From positions 186,001 through 250,000 of the forward strand of contig JAGTXO010000038.1 in NCBI GenBank assembly GCA_019448385.1: 64,000 nt of DNA. Direction: 5' to 3'. The translations under genes were made by a program, and so were the position numbers. The stretch is from Diacronema lutheri (Eukaryota > Haptophyta > Pavlovophyceae > Pavlovales > Pavlovaceae). Each line of letters starts with the position of its first letter. Position 1 is the first letter of the stretch. Shown here piece after piece: positions 51,602 to 63,069 of the stretch. The notes below the pieces were generated by a model, which had not been told where the DNA came from, searched no databases, and saw only the letters and a list, made by a program, of their open reading frames with translations.

Positions 51602-54600
51602 TTAGAACAGGCCGACGATCTTGCCCGTCTTCTGGTCGATGTCCACATCGTAATACGCCGGCCGCGTGGGCAGGCCGGGCATGGTCGACATGTCGCCACA
51701 GAGCGGGTAGACAAAACCGGCGCCGACGGACACGCGCACGTCCTTGATCGGCAGCACAAAGCCGGTGGGCACGCCCTTTCGCGCCGCATCGTGCGAGAAT
51801 GAGTACTGCGTCTTCGCCATGCAGATCGGCAGCTTGTCAAAGCCCATCTCCGTGTAGAGCGCCAGCTTGGCCTCGGCCTCTTCGGAGTAGTCGACACCGG
51901 ACGCGCCGTAGCTGCCGGACGGGCGGGCGGGCGGGCGGGCGGGCAGGGCGCGCGGTGCAAGGGATGGCGGTGAATGGGTGTGGGTAAATGGGGGGGGGGG
52001 TCCCGTAGGAGGAGGAGCGCACACATCTCCTTGGCAATCGTCTCGATCTTGGCCTTGAGCGGGGCCTCGAGCGGGTAGAGAAAACGGAAGCCTCCCTCGC
52101 CGCGCGCCTCGTCCGCGCGGCTCTTCGCGCACGCCGCCTGCACCGCCTTGGCCACGTCGACCGCGCCCATTCCGCCGTGCGCGTGGTGCGCGCCGACGAC
52201 CGCCGCCTCCGCGCCCGCCTTGAGCGCCGCCTCCTTGACGAGCTGCAGCTCAGCCTCCGTGTCGGTGGCGAAGCGGTTGACGCACACGACGACGGGCACG
52301 CCAAACTTGGCCGCGTTCTCGATGTGCTTTTGCATGTTGCACACGCCCTTTGCGAGGAGCGCGAGCTCCTCCGTGCGATACGCAGCGGGCAGCGGGCGGC
52401 CGGCAACGACGGCAGGGCCGTCTCCATGCATCTTGAGGGCGCGCACCGTCGCGACGAGCAGGACGCAATTGGGGCGCAAGCCCGAGTAGCGGCATTTGAT
52501 GTCGAAGAACTTCTCCATGCCCATGTCCGCGCCAAACCCCGCCTCGGTCACGACGAAGCCGTCCCTGCCCACCAGCTTGAGCGCAATCTGATCGGCGACG
52601 ATTGAAGAGTTGCCGTGCGCGATATTTGCAAAGGGGCCGGCGTGCACGAGCACGGGCGTGCCCTCGAGCGTCTGCATCAGCGTCGGCTTGAGCGCGTCGC
52701 GCATCAGCACCGTCAGCGCGCCGCCGAGCCCGAGATCGTCCGCGCTCACCGGCTGGCGCGCGCGCGACGCGCCCACCACCATCGCGCCTGCTCGCCGCGC
52801 GCGCAGGGGTTGGATGGGAGAGGGGCGGGGTTGGAGAGGGGTGGGGTGGGATGGGAGAGGGGCGGGGGTGGAGAGGGGTGGGGTGGGATGGGAGAGGAGC
52901 GGGGTTGGAGAGGGGTGGGGTGGGATGGGAGAGGGGCGGGGTTGGAGAGGGGTGGGTTGAAATGGGTGGCGAGCGCTCGGGCGGTGGGGCGGAGGCGCAG
53001 CGCGCGAAACGGCGCGAGCGCACGGTGCAGCACGCACCGAGCCGCTCGCGCATGTCGCCAAGTCCCGTCGCGAGCGCGAGGACAGCCATAATCTCGGACG
53101 CGACGGAGATGTCGTAGCCCGTGCTGCGGCCGCCATGCTCCTTCTCAGCGGGGCCCAGACCGATCGCAATCTTTCGCAAGAAGCGGTCGTTCACGTCGAC
53201 GACGCGGTTCCACGTGATCGTCGCCGGGTCGATCGCCAGCCGCGCGAACGCGCCCGCCTCGGCTGCGCGCGGCGCACGCGCGCGCGCGCACGAGCACTTT
53301 GAGTGCGCCGCCTCCGCTTTGAGTGCGCGCGCGCGCGAGCGCAGCGCGGCGGTGGGCGAGCGCACGTGCGCGCAGACTGGCGCACCGTCCGTGAGCGACT
53401 GTGGCTCGTAATCCGCGTCGAGATCGAGCTGCTCGCCGTCTGAGAGTGCAGCGTCCGTCCGCTCCTTGCCGCGTAGCGCCGGGTTGATACGCAGCTTGCT
53501 CAAGCGACGCAGCATCACGGGCGCGAAGCGGCGTACGCCGTCCTTCCCCGCCGGCGTGAGGCGGGCAAAGAGCGCGCCGTCCGATTGGGTCGCCTGTGCG
53601 TGCGCCGAGCCGCGCGGCGGGCGGGCGGCGTGGCGTGAGGCGCGCGCGCGCGGGGCCGGGGCGATGGCCGGCGCGTGCGCTGCTGCGTCCGTTCCCGCTC
53701 GCGCGCGCGCGCGCCTCGCCTCATGCAGCATGCGCGTGTCGATGGCGGCGGCGAGCAGGTTGTTCGCGGCCGTGATCGCGTGGATGTCGCCCGTCTGAGC
53801 CGGGGCGCGCGTGGATGGGGTGGGAGGGTGGGAGGTGTTTCGTTTGAGGCGGGCGGGGGGGGGGGGGGGGTGCGCCGGCGAGCCGGCGACGGCGATGCGC
53901 GGGCGCGAGGGCGCGCGGCGAAGCGCGCATCGCGTGCCTCGCCCTGCGCCGCGCTGCTGTGCCACACGATGGCGCCGCAGCAGCCGCACCATGTGGAGGT
54001 TAAACTCCTCCATCGGCAAAACCTGCGCGTACCCACCGCCCGCTGCTCCGCCCTGCGCGCAGAGCGCGAGCGCGAGCGCACGGAGCGGTCAACGCTCGCG
54101 CGCGCTCTTCGTGCTCGCAGCCGCGCCCCGCCCTCGCGCGCTGGGCGGTCGAGCGCACCTTGATGCCAAACGTGGGGCCCATCGATGGCTGACGCACGCA
54201 GGTGAAGACGGGCACGCCCACGTGCGCGCCGAGGGCCTGCGGGCGAGGGGCAGAGGGCGGCGATGGCGCGCGCGCGTCCGCCGAGTGCGCGCGCGTCGGC
54301 GCGTGCCGTCGCGTAGCGCGTGCCATCGCGTGGCGCAGGCGCGTCGCGCGACGCGCCTGCGAGACGCCGACGGTCGTCGTCGATTTGCCCTCGCCGAGGG
54401 GCGTCGGGTTGATGCCCGTCACGACGACGTAGTTGCCATCAGGCCTGGAGGCGAGGCGCTCGCGCACGTCAAGCGAGACCTTGGCCATCTTCGTGCCGTG
54501 CATCTCCAGCTCGGACGGCAGGATCCCGGCGTACGTTGCGATGTCGGCGACATTCTGCACTGCCGCGGCCTGCGCGATCGCAATGTCCGAGGGCACGGGG

Positions 54601-54746
54601 CTCTGCAGGCCCACGAGCTTGCGCGGCGCGCCCGGCTGCGCCTCGGATGAGGCCTTGGAGGGCTCAGCAAGCAGCCTGGCGCTGGCCAGAAGCCCAGCCG
54701 AGGTGGCGATCCCGATGCCGAGATGACGAGCGCCGACGCCGAGCAT
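51602..54746 (-). CDS. Formate-tetrahydrofolate ligase (10-formyl-THF synthetase), monofunctional
   Basis: Eight exons: 54746-54357, 54236-54159, 54052-53990, 53794-53720, 53593-53386, 53262-53038, 52787-52025, 51911-51602 (703 residues). The family sequence is followed throughout: [30 protein letters not shown] (ATP-binding loop), [60 protein letters not shown]-like [25 protein letters not shown], and C-terminal [10 protein letters not shown]. It makes 10-formyl-THF from formate, THF and ATP for purine and formyl-Met synthesis. About 35 N-terminal residues ([12 protein letters not shown]...) could be a mitochondrial leader; no dehydrogenase/cyclohydrolase domain precedes it. Exon 1 (CAG|GCGCGT) and exon 4 (GAG|GCGAGG) both end at GC donors, joining SQ to ALGAH and HE to ATQSD exactly as in homologues. 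Confidence 0.95.
52806..52965. repeat. 32-36-bp G-rich tandem repeat in formate-THF ligase intron 6
   Basis: About five copies of a unit with GGGTGGGATGGGAGAGG followed by GCGGGGTTGGAGAGG. On the sense strand it is C-rich and forms the pyrimidine-rich part of the intron between 53037 and 52788. Confidence 0.85.
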
Positions 54747-54888
54747 CGCCGCAATGACGACTCCGGCCACAGATTTGGGACGGATCAAAATTGAATTGCT
54801 GGGCGGGCGATGGCGGCGGGCGATGGCGGCAACCGGACCCTTTTCGCCCCCTGCCGCCCACCGTGTGGCCGCCACACGCGGCGCACGC

Positions 54889-57558
54889 CTAGCGCGGGTG
54901 CTCGCCGTCGACGTCGACGCCGATGCCGGCGCGCGGCGCGCGCGCATGCCCGTCGGCCGCACGCGCGGGCTCCTCGTCGCCGTCGGCGCGCGCGGCCGGC
55001 GGCCGGCCGCGCTGCTCGCCAATGCTGCGCGCGCCGCCGCCGCGCCATCGCTCAGCGCGCGCGCCCGTGCCGCGCTCGGCGCCGCGGCCGTCACGCTCGG
55101 CGCGCGCCAGCTCGAGCGCGAGCCGTGCGAGCGCGAGCGCACCCAGCGCGCGCGCAGCGCCAACGGCGAGGCTGAGCGCAGCGAGCGCGGCGAGGACGAG
55201 CGGCGGCCGGAGGACGCCCGCGCCGAGCCACGTGGCGGCCGCGCGCACCGCGCGCAGCACGCTCAGGCCGAGCGAGCCGGCCGTGGGCGAGCGCGCGCCG
55301 TCGACGAGCGCGCGCGCGGCGGCGAGCGCGGTGGTCACGCCGAGCTGCGCGGCGGCCGCGAGCTCGGAGCCGAGGTCGGCAAAGCCGACGTCGGCGCCCG
55401 CCGGGCGGATGCGCGGCGCGGCCCACGCGGGCGCCGCCCAGAGCGGCGGCGCGGCGGCCTCGGCGCCGTCGCGCTGGGGTTGCGCGCGCGCCTCTGCGCT
55501 CGCAATGGCGAGCGCGGCGGCCAGCAGCAGCGCCGCGCGCTCGACGGCGCGCTGCTCGCGCGCCGAGCTGCGCGCAATCTCCGCCTCGACCTCGGCGCCC
55601 ACGCGCGCCTCCACCTCCATCCGCGCCTCGCGCTCCGCGGCCGCCGCGGCCGCGGCCGCCAGCCCGCCGCGCGCGCGCAGCGCACGCAGCCGCGCGACGA
55701 CGATGCGCGGGTTGGCGCGCAGCGCGGCCTCCGCTTCCATCGCAAACGCGCCGAGCCCGGCGCGCACCTCGGCCGCGATCGCGCCGGCGCGCGCATCGCT
55801 ATCCGGCTGCCCGACGGGCGCGGGCATGGACACCCTCGCGACCGCCTGCCTGCGCGCGAGCTCGATCGCAAGCGCGGTGCGCGGCGCAAGCACGTCGACG
55901 TCGACGTCGACGTCGACGTCGACGTCGGCGTCGTCCGCGTCGTCGGCGCGCGAGGCGCGCGCGCGCTCGGCGGGCAGCTGCGCAAGCCGCGTGAGCAGCT
56001 CGCCGCTGTCCAGCTGCAGCGCGGCCGCCGCGTCGACGCACGCGGCGGCGAGCGCCTTTTGGAGGAGGGGCAGAGATGCGTCGGCCGCGCCGGCGGTCGC
56101 GCCCGCCGCGGGCGGCCCGGGCGCGCGCTCTCGGCCGGCCGACGGCGGCGCTGCGGCCCGCGCGGAGGCATGCGCGGCAGACTGCGTCGACGGCGCCAAG
56201 CGCTGCGCCTGCGCGCGCGCGCGACCACCGTCGCGCCCGGCGTTATCGTTATCGTTATCGTTATCGCTGTCACCATCGTAGTTACGCCCGCCCGCATCCG
56301 CGCCCGCCTTGCGCGACGCCGCGGCGCGGCCCGCGCGCCACCAGCTGGCGAACGGGAGCCCAAGCGCAAAGTGCCTGTCGTTGCCCTCCACCTCCTCCTC
56401 CTCCTCGCCGCCCACCTCCGCGTCGAGCGCGTGCGCGCGCGCGCCTGGGCGCGCGCGCCCGCCGTCCGCGCGCCCGCCGTCCGCGCGCCCGTCGACTCTG
56501 CCAGCGCCGGGCGCCGGCGCGGCGCGCGCCTCTGCGCGTGGCTGCCAGCCTTGGCCACTCGTGCGGCCCCGTTCGCCGTCGCCACGCCCCACGACGTTCG
56601 CCTCCGCGCCGCGCGCCCGCGCCGTGCGGTCATCGCCGCCGCCGTTGCCCGCCGTGCCGCCCGGCGCGGCAGCGTCTTGCTCCACGCGCGCGCCGCCGCT
56701 CGCGCCCGCCGTGCCGGGCGCGGGCTCGCCCGCGGCCATGCGCAGCTCGGCGAGGAGCAGCGCGAGGTCCGCATCGTCGTCGAGGGCGTCGACAAAGCGG
56801 GCGCCGCGCGTGAGGAGTTGCGCGAAGACGCTGCCGCTCGGCTCGAGCAGCGCCGCGTGCGCGTGCTGCTGCAGCAGCGCGATCAGCGCGTCCTCCTCGG
56901 CGCAGAGCGAGAGGAGCTGCGCGCGCACGTCGCGCGGCCAGGTCATCGTATCCGCCGCCGCGAGCGCGCGCGCCTCTGCGCGCGATGGCGCGAGCAACGC
57001 GCGCGAGAGCGCGAGCGCGAGCGCGTGGCGCGACCCGAGGAGATCGTAGCGCGAGGAGGGCACGCGCAGCGTGGCGAGGCGGGCGAGGAGCTCGCGCGCG
57101 GAGAGGCGGAGCGCCCAGGCGAGCAAACGCTGGTACCGCCGGAGCAGCGGCGCGTCCAGCGGCGCGTACGCCTCGAAGCGCACCGGCTCGCCCGCGCCGC
57201 GCCGCGCGCCGACGCCCGCGCGCCACGCGCGCGCACGCTCGCGCAGTCGGACGTCGGGCGGTGCGGCGCGCACGCGTGTCAGGAGCTGCTCAAGCTGCGC
57301 GCGCTCGAACACGCCGGTCGTGTCGACGCCCTCCGCGCGCAGCTCGAGCAGCAGCTCGCGCACGCGCAGCGCCGAGATCGGCACGCCTCGCGCCGGCGGC
57401 GGCTCGTCGGCGCGCGCGGCCGGCGCGGCGCGCGGCGCGGCGCGCAGCGCTGCGCACGGCGCACGCACGCATGGCGCCGCGTGCGCGCGCGCGCGCCCGA
57501 CCGCGACGAGCAGCAGCGCTGACAACAGTCGGCGATAGCCGCCGATTGTCAGCGCCAT
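54889..57558 (-). CDS. Ala/Arg-rich membrane protein with signal sequence, family unknown
   Basis: Single open frame of 889 residues. Start [20 protein letters not shown] is a signal sequence, followed by an Ala/Arg/Pro leader that could be plastid targeting. Near residue 60, [20 protein letters not shown] then [11 protein letters not shown] resembles the small SAP-like helix pair (ELR..G.dt.G..ek.eL...l) found repeatedly in algal proteins. The middle is disordered, with an acidic EEEEEVEG stretch, a DNDNDND run and a [10 protein letters not shown] run. A hydrophobic helix ([22 protein letters not shown]) near residue 810 may span a membrane. Length without stops is not strong proof in GC-rich DNA; the signal sequence, start context CGCACGATGGCG and divergent partner support it. 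Confidence 0.6.
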   Translation of the reverse strand: MALTIGGYRRLLSALLLVAVGRARAHAAPCVRAPCAALRAAPRAAPAARADEPPPARGVPISALRVRELLLELRAEGVDTTGVFERAQLEQLLTRVRAAPPDVRLRERARAWRAGVGARRGAGEPVRFEAYAPLDAPLLRRYQRLLAWALRLSARELLARLATLRVPSSRYDLLGSRHALALALSRALLAPSRAEARALAAADTMTWPRDVRAQLLSLCAEEDALIALLQQHAHAALLEPSGSVFAQLLTRGARFVDALDDDADLALLLAELRMAAGEPAPGTAGASGGARVEQDAAAPGGTAGNGGGDDRTARARGAEANVVGRGDGERGRTSGQGWQPRAEARAAPAPGAGRVDGRADGGRADGGRARPGARAHALDAEVGGEEEEEVEGNDRHFALGLPFASWWRAGRAAASRKAGADAGGRNYDGDSDNDNDNDNAGRDGGRARAQAQRLAPSTQSAAHASARAAAPPSAGRERAPGPPAAGATAGAADASLPLLQKALAAACVDAAAALQLDSGELLTRLAQLPAERARASRADDADDADVDVDVDVDVDVLAPRTALAIELARRQAVARVSMPAPVGQPDSDARAGAIAAEVRAGLGAFAMEAEAALRANPRIVVARLRALRARGGLAAAAAAAAEREARMEVEARVGAEVEAEIARSSAREQRAVERAALLLAAALAIASAEARAQPQRDGAEAAAPPLWAAPAWAAPRIRPAGADVGFADLGSELAAAAQLGVTTALAAARALVDGARSPTAGSLGLSVLRAVRAAATWLGAGVLRPPLVLAALAALSLAVGAARALGALALARLALELARAERDGRGAERGTGARAERWRGGGARSIGEQRGRPPAARADGDEEPARAADGHARAPRAGIGVDVDGEHPR
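55896..55930. repeat. (GACGTC)n hexanucleotide repeat
   Basis: About six copies, in frame, encoding alternating Val-Asp in the minus-strand protein. A (TTATCG)4 tract near 56242-56266 in the same gene encodes the Asn-Asp run. Confidence 0.9.
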
Positions 57559-57596
57559 CGTGCGGACCGCGCGTGCTCGGCGGGGCGCGCGGCGTG
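57559..57596. promoter_or_regulatory. 38-bp divergent intergenic region
   Basis: Two opposed start codons are 38 bp apart; sequence is GC-rich without TATA-like motif. Promoters or 5' UTR elements must overlap coding sequence if both genes are real. Confidence 0.45.
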
Positions 57597-58716
57597 ATGG
57601 GCCAAATCTTCTCGTCCAAGGTGCAGGAGCTGCGCGAGGAGCTCGAGCGGACAGAGCAGGCGCTGCAGAAGCACCTCGAGTCGGCCGCGCACGAGCTCGA
57701 CGCCGAGCAGCGCCGTCGCAAGGCGGCCGAGGCCGAGGTCGCCGCCGCGGCCGCTGCGGCCGACGCGCTCCGCGCCGAGATCGCGGCCGCGCGCGACGAC
57801 GAGGCGACGGCGCTCGAAACGGCGGCGGCCGCGCGCAAGGCGCACGACGAGCACGCGCTGCTTGTGAAGCGCATCCTGACCGCGCAGCACAAGTACGGAG
57901 TCGGCGTCGCGTGGCCCGGCGTGCCGTCCGGCGCGGCGGCCGGGGGCGAGGCGGAGCAGCTCGCGGTCGCGCCGTCCGCGCGCGCGCTCGCGCGCGCTGA
58001 GGTGGCGGCGGCGCGGCTGGCGGACGTGGGCGGTGGCGCGGTGCGTACCGCGCTCGCTGAAGCGGAGGACGACGCGCTCGCCGCGCTCCTCTGGCCGCGC
58101 CCGCTCGGCGACGTGAGCGTCGCCGTGCGCACCGGCCGCTCGTGCGCGCAGCTCGGCCTTGTTCTCACGCCCGGCCCGGGGCTGGGCGGGCCCACGTCGG
58201 GCGCGGCCGGCCCGTCGGCGATTGACACGGCGCGCGTCGCCGCCGGCGTGTTCCACCGCCTACCCTCCGCCGCCGTCGCCCTCGGCGCCTCTGCCGTGTA
58301 CTGCCCGACGACCAAGGGCTTCGACGAGGCGAACTGCGCGCTCCTCGTCGGGCGCGGCGCGAGCGCGGGCGGCGCGGCGCGCACGGCGGCGCTTGTGAGC
58401 GCGGCGGGTGGGAGCAGCATCGCCTTCTCCCACGCGCTCGCCTCCATCGACCACACGGGCGAGCTCTCCCTCGGTGCTCGCTGGCTGCTGGGCGGGAACT
58501 GCCGCCTCGACGCGCGCACCTCCGTTGACGTCAATTCGAAGCGGTGCGCGCGCGCGGCGCGGCGTGCGCCGGGCGCGGCGGGCGTGCGGCGCGCGGCGCG
58601 GCGCGCGCGCTCGGCCTCACGCGCGCGCGCGCGCCTCGCTCCCCACCGCGGGCGCCGCGTTCTGCGGCCGGTTCAGTGTGTGCAAGGCTGGTGCACACCT
58701 CACCTTCTCGCTCTGA
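57597..58716 (+). CDS. Coiled-coil protein with N-myristoylation-like start and possible beta-barrel tail
   Basis: Two exons: 57597-58543 and 58677-58716 (328 residues). Start MGQIFSSK fits an N-myristoylation signal (Gly2, Ser6). Residues about 8-90 are heptad-rich coiled coil (LREELERTEQALQKHLESA). The C-terminal half has alternating polar/hydrophobic strands (DVSVAVRTGRSCAQLGLVL, GELSLGARWLLGGN, CRLDARTSVDVNSK) and ends KAGAHLTFSL, like the last strand of eukaryotic porins (VDAC/Tom40 fold). Membership in that family is tentative. The donor CG|GTGCGC and the acceptor TTCAG|T restore the frame for that last strand. Confidence 0.55.
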
Positions 58717-58753
58717 GCGCACGCACGCGGCAGCCGCTCGGCCTTTGCCGCGG

Positions 58754-58801
58754 CGTGCTGCGCCGACGAGGCTGGCGCGCCAGCCTCGTCGGCGCAGCAC
58801 G
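58754..58801. repeat. Perfect 48-bp palindrome
   Basis: Left arm starts CGTGCTGCGCCGACGAGGCT and is matched without mismatch by its reverse complement; the centre is GGCGCGCC with no spacer. It is 38 bp past the stop of the plus-strand gene. Confidence 0.97.
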
Positions 58802-58841
58802 CTGCTGACTGGGGTCTACGTAGACCCCAGTCAGCAGCGTG
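58798..58841. repeat. Perfect 44-bp palindrome, adjoining the first
   Basis: Left arm CACGCTGCTGACTGGGGTCT plus AC, right arm its exact reverse complement, centre TACGTA. It shares four bases (CACG) with the first palindrome. The two lie in the 217 bp between convergent stops at 58716 and 58934 and may fold as a double hairpin in the RNA from either strand. A TATAAAAA lies just right at 58845. Confidence 0.97.
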
Positions 58842-58933
58842 GCTTATAAAAACAGTTGAGAGGATCACGGCTTTTACGAGGGTGGGGCGGATGAGGGCAG
58901 GGTGGCGGTGTACAGGGCTGCGACGTGCGCTGC

Positions 58934-59211
58934 TCAGAAGGCGTCCTCGCCGTCGTCCGACTCGCCCTCAAAGGTGTCGTTCTCGTCGACAAACTCGACC
59001 TTGTATCGCAAGATGCCGCCGATACCGCCAAACCCTTTGACGAACTGCGAGCCCTCCTGCGAGCGGTTGGTCACAAACTCGAGGGTCGTGCCGAAGGACT
59101 TGTAGTTCTCCGCAAACCACTCGACCAGCTGCGGCGCGCGGCGCGGGGGCGGCCGAGCGCCTCGCCGTGAGCTCGGCGCGCGCGTCTGGTGCAGCGGAGG
59201 CGGCAGGGGCG

Positions 59212-59244
<33 letters not shown>

Positions 59245-62200
59245 GCATGGGGGGCAAGTGGCAAAATGAGCGCGCGCGCTGAGCTGACCTGCATCTTCTC
59301 GACCACCTCGAGCTCGGTGCCCGTTTCGGCATCGTGAAAGTTCTCCGCCTTGCCCTCCGCCTCCTTGTCGAGGATCTTGACGAGCTCCTCGCCCGTCTGG
59401 CCGTTCTTGAGCGTGTACCGGTTCGTCTCAAAATTCTCGTACACGATCAGCTGGAGAGGGGGGGGGGGGTGGTGGTGGTATGTTGATTGTAAAGGGGAGA
59501 GGGGGTGGTGGTGGTGAGCAGCCAACGCGCAGTGTGCACGCATGCGATGAGCACGCGGAAAGGGCGCGGCACGCTCGGCCAATCGCACACCGTCTCGACT
59601 GCACCCATCTCCAACGCCTTCATCGTGTCGACAACGCCAAAGCAGTAACGGCCAGTGTCCTGCGAGATCTGCTCAAAGTAGGCGGAGATGAGCTTCTTCT
59701 CCTTAATGAACTTGACGTTCGCCAGCACCTCCGCGCTCAGCTCGATCGCCTGGTTGAAGCCGTTCTCGCCGCCGTACGACACGTCGACCACGCGCAACAC
59801 CTGCCCCGCCCCGGGGGCAGAAAGGGGGGGGGAAGGGAAAAAGATGGAGGGGGGGGGGGGGGGGGGGGGGGACGCGGTGTTGAGCGGCGGGGGGCGAGGC
59901 GGCGAAGCTCGCCACGCCCGCCTCGGCGCGCCTCACCTTGGCCGCAAGGCGTGGGTCCCAGTGGTCGTTCTGCTGCAGGTCGTTTTTAAAGTCGGCGGAG
60001 CCGGCGAGGATGAGACCGGATACGTTACACTTGTCGTTACTGATGAACATGGTCACCGCAATCTCCGCGACCTTGCGCACCTGCGCGCGCGCGGCGCGCG
60101 GCGCGCGGCGCGCGGCGCGGCGGGCGGAGCGCGAGGCGAAGGCACAGCCGTCGGGGGGAGGGGGGAGGGGGGGGGGATGAGAGGGGGGGGGGGGGTGGGA
60201 GCTGGATGTGCGGCGCCAATGCAGCGGCAGCGGCAGCGGCAGCGGCAGCAGCAGCAGCGGCGTGGTACAGCGAGCGAGCGCACACGTAGTTCTGCCGCTT
60301 CTCGAGGCGAAGGCGCGCAAAGCGCAGCGCCGACTGCCCGCCGCGTCCGTGCTTCTTGGGCAGGTCTACGGAGAACTTGTGCAGGATCTCGCGCGTGTTG
60401 CCCGCGAGTGTGCCGTAGAGGCAGCCGTTACCATCCATCACCAGAAAGCCTGCGTCACGGGACACACAAGGCGCGGCGCGGCGCGGCGGGCGCGCTCAGC
60501 GGCGGCGGGAGCGCCGCGCGCACGCGGCGGATGCACGCGGAGGCGGTGGCGGAGGCGGAGGCGGAGGCGGAGGCGGTGGCGGAGGCGGTGCCGGCGGCGG
60601 AGGCGGAGGCGGAGGCGGTGGCGGACGCGGTGGCGGAGGCGGTGGCGGTGGCGGTGGCGGGGGCGTGCACCAAACTTGTCGTCGTCCTCCATCAGCTCGG
60701 CGAGGGCCTCGACGTGGAACTTGTTGTCGCACAGGTAGAGGGACGTGTTGATTGGGCGGAAAGGCTCAAAGTCAATGTTCACCTTCTTCTCCTTCCCCTC
60801 GTCAGTCAAGATCGTCCCGCAGTAGATGATCAGACCTGCGCACAGTGAGAGGTAGGGGGGGGGGGGGGGGGGGGGGAATGAGGGGGAATGGAGGGGGAGG
60901 CCGCTTCCATGGGCGCAGAGCCGCCATCGTGCGGCAAGCCCCCACGCACGCACGTTGCCCGCCTCGCCCCATGCGCAGCCGCCGCGCCGCCCAGTGGCCG
61001 CTGAGGGCGGGAGACGGCCAGCGGCGGCTGTGCTCGCCCCGTGCCCCGCGCCCCGCGCCGCGCGCCCTGCTCTGCGCCCCGCGCTACTCCGCACCCCGCG
61101 CCCTGCTCTGCGCCCTGCACCTCGCGCCCTGCGCCCTGCGCCCCGCGCTGCCCGAAGCCGCGCCGCGCTGAGGCGCCTCGCCAAGAGCAGAGCTCGCGCT
61201 GCTCGCGGCCATGGCTCGCAGCCGTGCGGCCGCACCAGCCGGGCCAAGCCACGCCCCCCCCCCCCCCCCCCCCCTGTGCCCTCCCCGTTAGGGCGCCATT
61301 CTGCCCAGCCTCCCCCCCCCCCCCCCCCCCCCCTGTGCCCTCCCCGTTAGGGCGCCATTCTGCCCAGCCTGCTCACGCCCCTTTGCTTCAAAGCTGCCGC
61401 CCGTCGCGGGCCAGGCCGGCCAAGTGGCGACGGGACTGACCCGCTTGCGAGGCGACTCGACCGTCCGGCGCACAGTCCGGCGCGAGTCCCACCCCCCTGC
61501 GCACAGTCTGGCGCGAGTCCCACCCCCTAGCGCACAGTCCGGCGCGAGTCCCACCCCCTTGCGCACAGTCCGGCGCGAGTCCCACCCCCTTGCGCACAGT
61601 CCGGCGCGAGTCCCACCCCCTTGCGCACAGTCCGGCGCGAGTCCCACCCCCCTGCGCACAGTCCGGCGCGAGTCCTGCCCTCTGCTCTCCGTCTGGCGCA
61701 CTCCGCGCGCGCAGCGGCCGCCACAGCGACGTGGCCGCGCCGGCCCGTCGTTGGCAGGCGGGTGCGGCGGCGTAACGGCGGGGGCGGCGGCGTAACGGCG
61801 GGGGCGGCGGCGTAACGGCTGCGCCGCAGCGTTACGCACGCCAATGGCAGCGCCGACCGCCGCTGCTTGTCAAACGCCGAGCTCGCCCCGTTGCTTGTGC
61901 GGGCCGAGCTCGGCCCTCGCCGCGCGTCGGCTGCGCGTGGCCGCGCCGCACATCGTCGGGCTGCGCCGCGCGCGCCGCCGCCGCGCCCGCTGCGGCGGCG
62001 GCGACGCGCAGCGCCCCGCGCAGCCCTCGCCCTCTGCTCGTGCGCGTGCTCCCGGCCCAGCCCTTCGCGTCCCCGCTCCCCACGCGCGCTGCGGCACGGC
62101 CGCGTCTGCCCGCCGCCCACCCGCCTGCCCACCGCCTCGCCCGCCCGCCGCGCATCGGGCGCACCGTTTGGCGGCACGCGCGTGAAGAGTTTGAGGCGCT

Positions 62201-62818
62201 GCTGTGTCGAGGTGATCGCCGAGAGGACGGAGAGCCGGTTGACGCGGCTCTTGATGTTGGACGCGGTGCCGTACTCGTCGGCGAGCATCTTGGCCGCGCG
62301 CGAGATCTGGTCCTTGGGCGGCAGGATCAGCGAAATCATTGACGTGCCGTTACTGCGCGCGGGCGGCCGAGGCGGCCGAGGCGGCGCACGGCGCGGCGCG
62401 GCGGTGGGGGGCGCGCGGCGGCGCGCAAATCGATCGGCGTGCGGCGCGCACAGGCGCACGCGCACGCGTGCGCCGGCGTGCTCCTGCGCGCATGCGCAGT
62501 GCGCGAGCCACCGCGATGCGCGTGCCCTGCCCAGCTCCGCGCCGCGCACGCGCCACTGCGCGACGAGTCTGCGCCGAGCGCGTGCTCGGCTGCATAGGCA
62601 GCGAACGAGCAGCGCGCCACGCCGCGCTCTCGAGTGCACGCTCGCACCAGCGGAGAGCAGCCACCAGTGATGACGTGCAGCACACGCGCTGCCACCGCGT
62701 TGCGCGCGCGCGGCGGCGCGCGGAGCAGGGGCGGCGCACACCCGCGCGCCGCCGCGAGGCTTTTCACGAGCTTCTTGATCTTCCAGATCTCGATGCTCTT
62801 GTCGTCACCATCGCTCAT
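58934..62818 (-). CDS. ETF1: Eukaryotic peptide chain release factor 1 (eRF1)
   Basis: Eight exons: 62818-62742, 62352-62165, 60835-60671, 60449-60286, 60080-59937, 59800-59591, 59450-59289, 59128-58934 (434 residues; human 437). N domain: [31 protein letters not shown], stop-codon recognition GTASNIKS and YLCDNKF, both canonical. M domain: [17 protein letters not shown] with the GGQ that triggers peptide release. C domain: [60 protein letters not shown] and an acidic tail DDGEDAF. With eRF3 it terminates translation at all three stops. Several donors are GTGTGC. Intron 2 is 1.3 kb and contains several tandem repeats; intron 3 contains a GGCGGA hexamer array. Confidence 0.96.
60536..60662. 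repeat. (GGCGGA/GGCGGT)n hexamer array in eRF1 intron 3
   Basis: About 20 hexamers between donor TTTG|GTGCAC (60670) and the acceptor at 60450. The sense strand is CCGCCT/CCGCCA-rich. Confidence 0.93.
61255..61370. repeat. Duplicated ~58-bp unit with C homopolymer in eRF1 intron 2
   Basis: Two copies of a unit made of a C run of about 17-22 followed by TGTGCCCTCCCCGTTAGGGC and GCCATTCTGCCCAGCCT. On the sense strand the C runs are poly-G, placed upstream of the sense C run at 60857-60876. Confidence 0.92.
61469..61680. repeat. 31-bp minisatellite in eRF1 intron 2
   Basis: About seven copies of a 31 bp unit containing CGCACAGTCCGGCGCGAGTC then CCACCCCCTT; periodicity confirmed by the spacing of GCACAGTC at 61501, 61532, 61563, 61594. 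Confidence 0.94.
61755..61825. repeat. Short tandem repeat GGCGGCGTAACGGCGGGG in eRF1 intron 2
   Basis: Three copies of an about 21 bp unit with GGCGTAACGGCGGGGGC, ending in an imperfect inverted copy (GCGTTACG). Confidence 0.85.
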
Positions 62819-63069
62819 GGTGCAGCCGGCCTCTCGCCCGGAAGCGACGGTGCGGTCGGTTTGGCGCGGACGCGGGCGCAGGAATGGCGGCACACGCCGA
62901 CACGTCTCCGCCCCCCAAATCTTTTGGAGCAGCCCGTCAGTGTGACTCGCCAGTGTCGGACTGACTCGCCAGTGTCGGACTGACTCGCCTCACGCCATTC
63001 AATTGACCTGCGACATCGGGTCATCTCGCCCGGTGTTGAGATGCAGCGTTCCGAGCCGAGAGCGCATGC
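62819..63069. other. Gap between eRF1 start and SET gene stop
   Basis: 251 bp, same strand. It holds a 19 bp tandem repeat (TGACTCGCCAGTGTCGGAC, about 2.5 copies, 62943-62995). It is the presumed eRF1 promoter plus 3' UTR of the SET gene. Confidence 0.5.

Noticed and set aside
54754-57522. Long plus-strand frame opposite the Ala/Arg-rich membrane protein
   Set aside because: Composition dominated by Arg and Glu with no features; the minus frame has a signal sequence and helix. Neither is certain.
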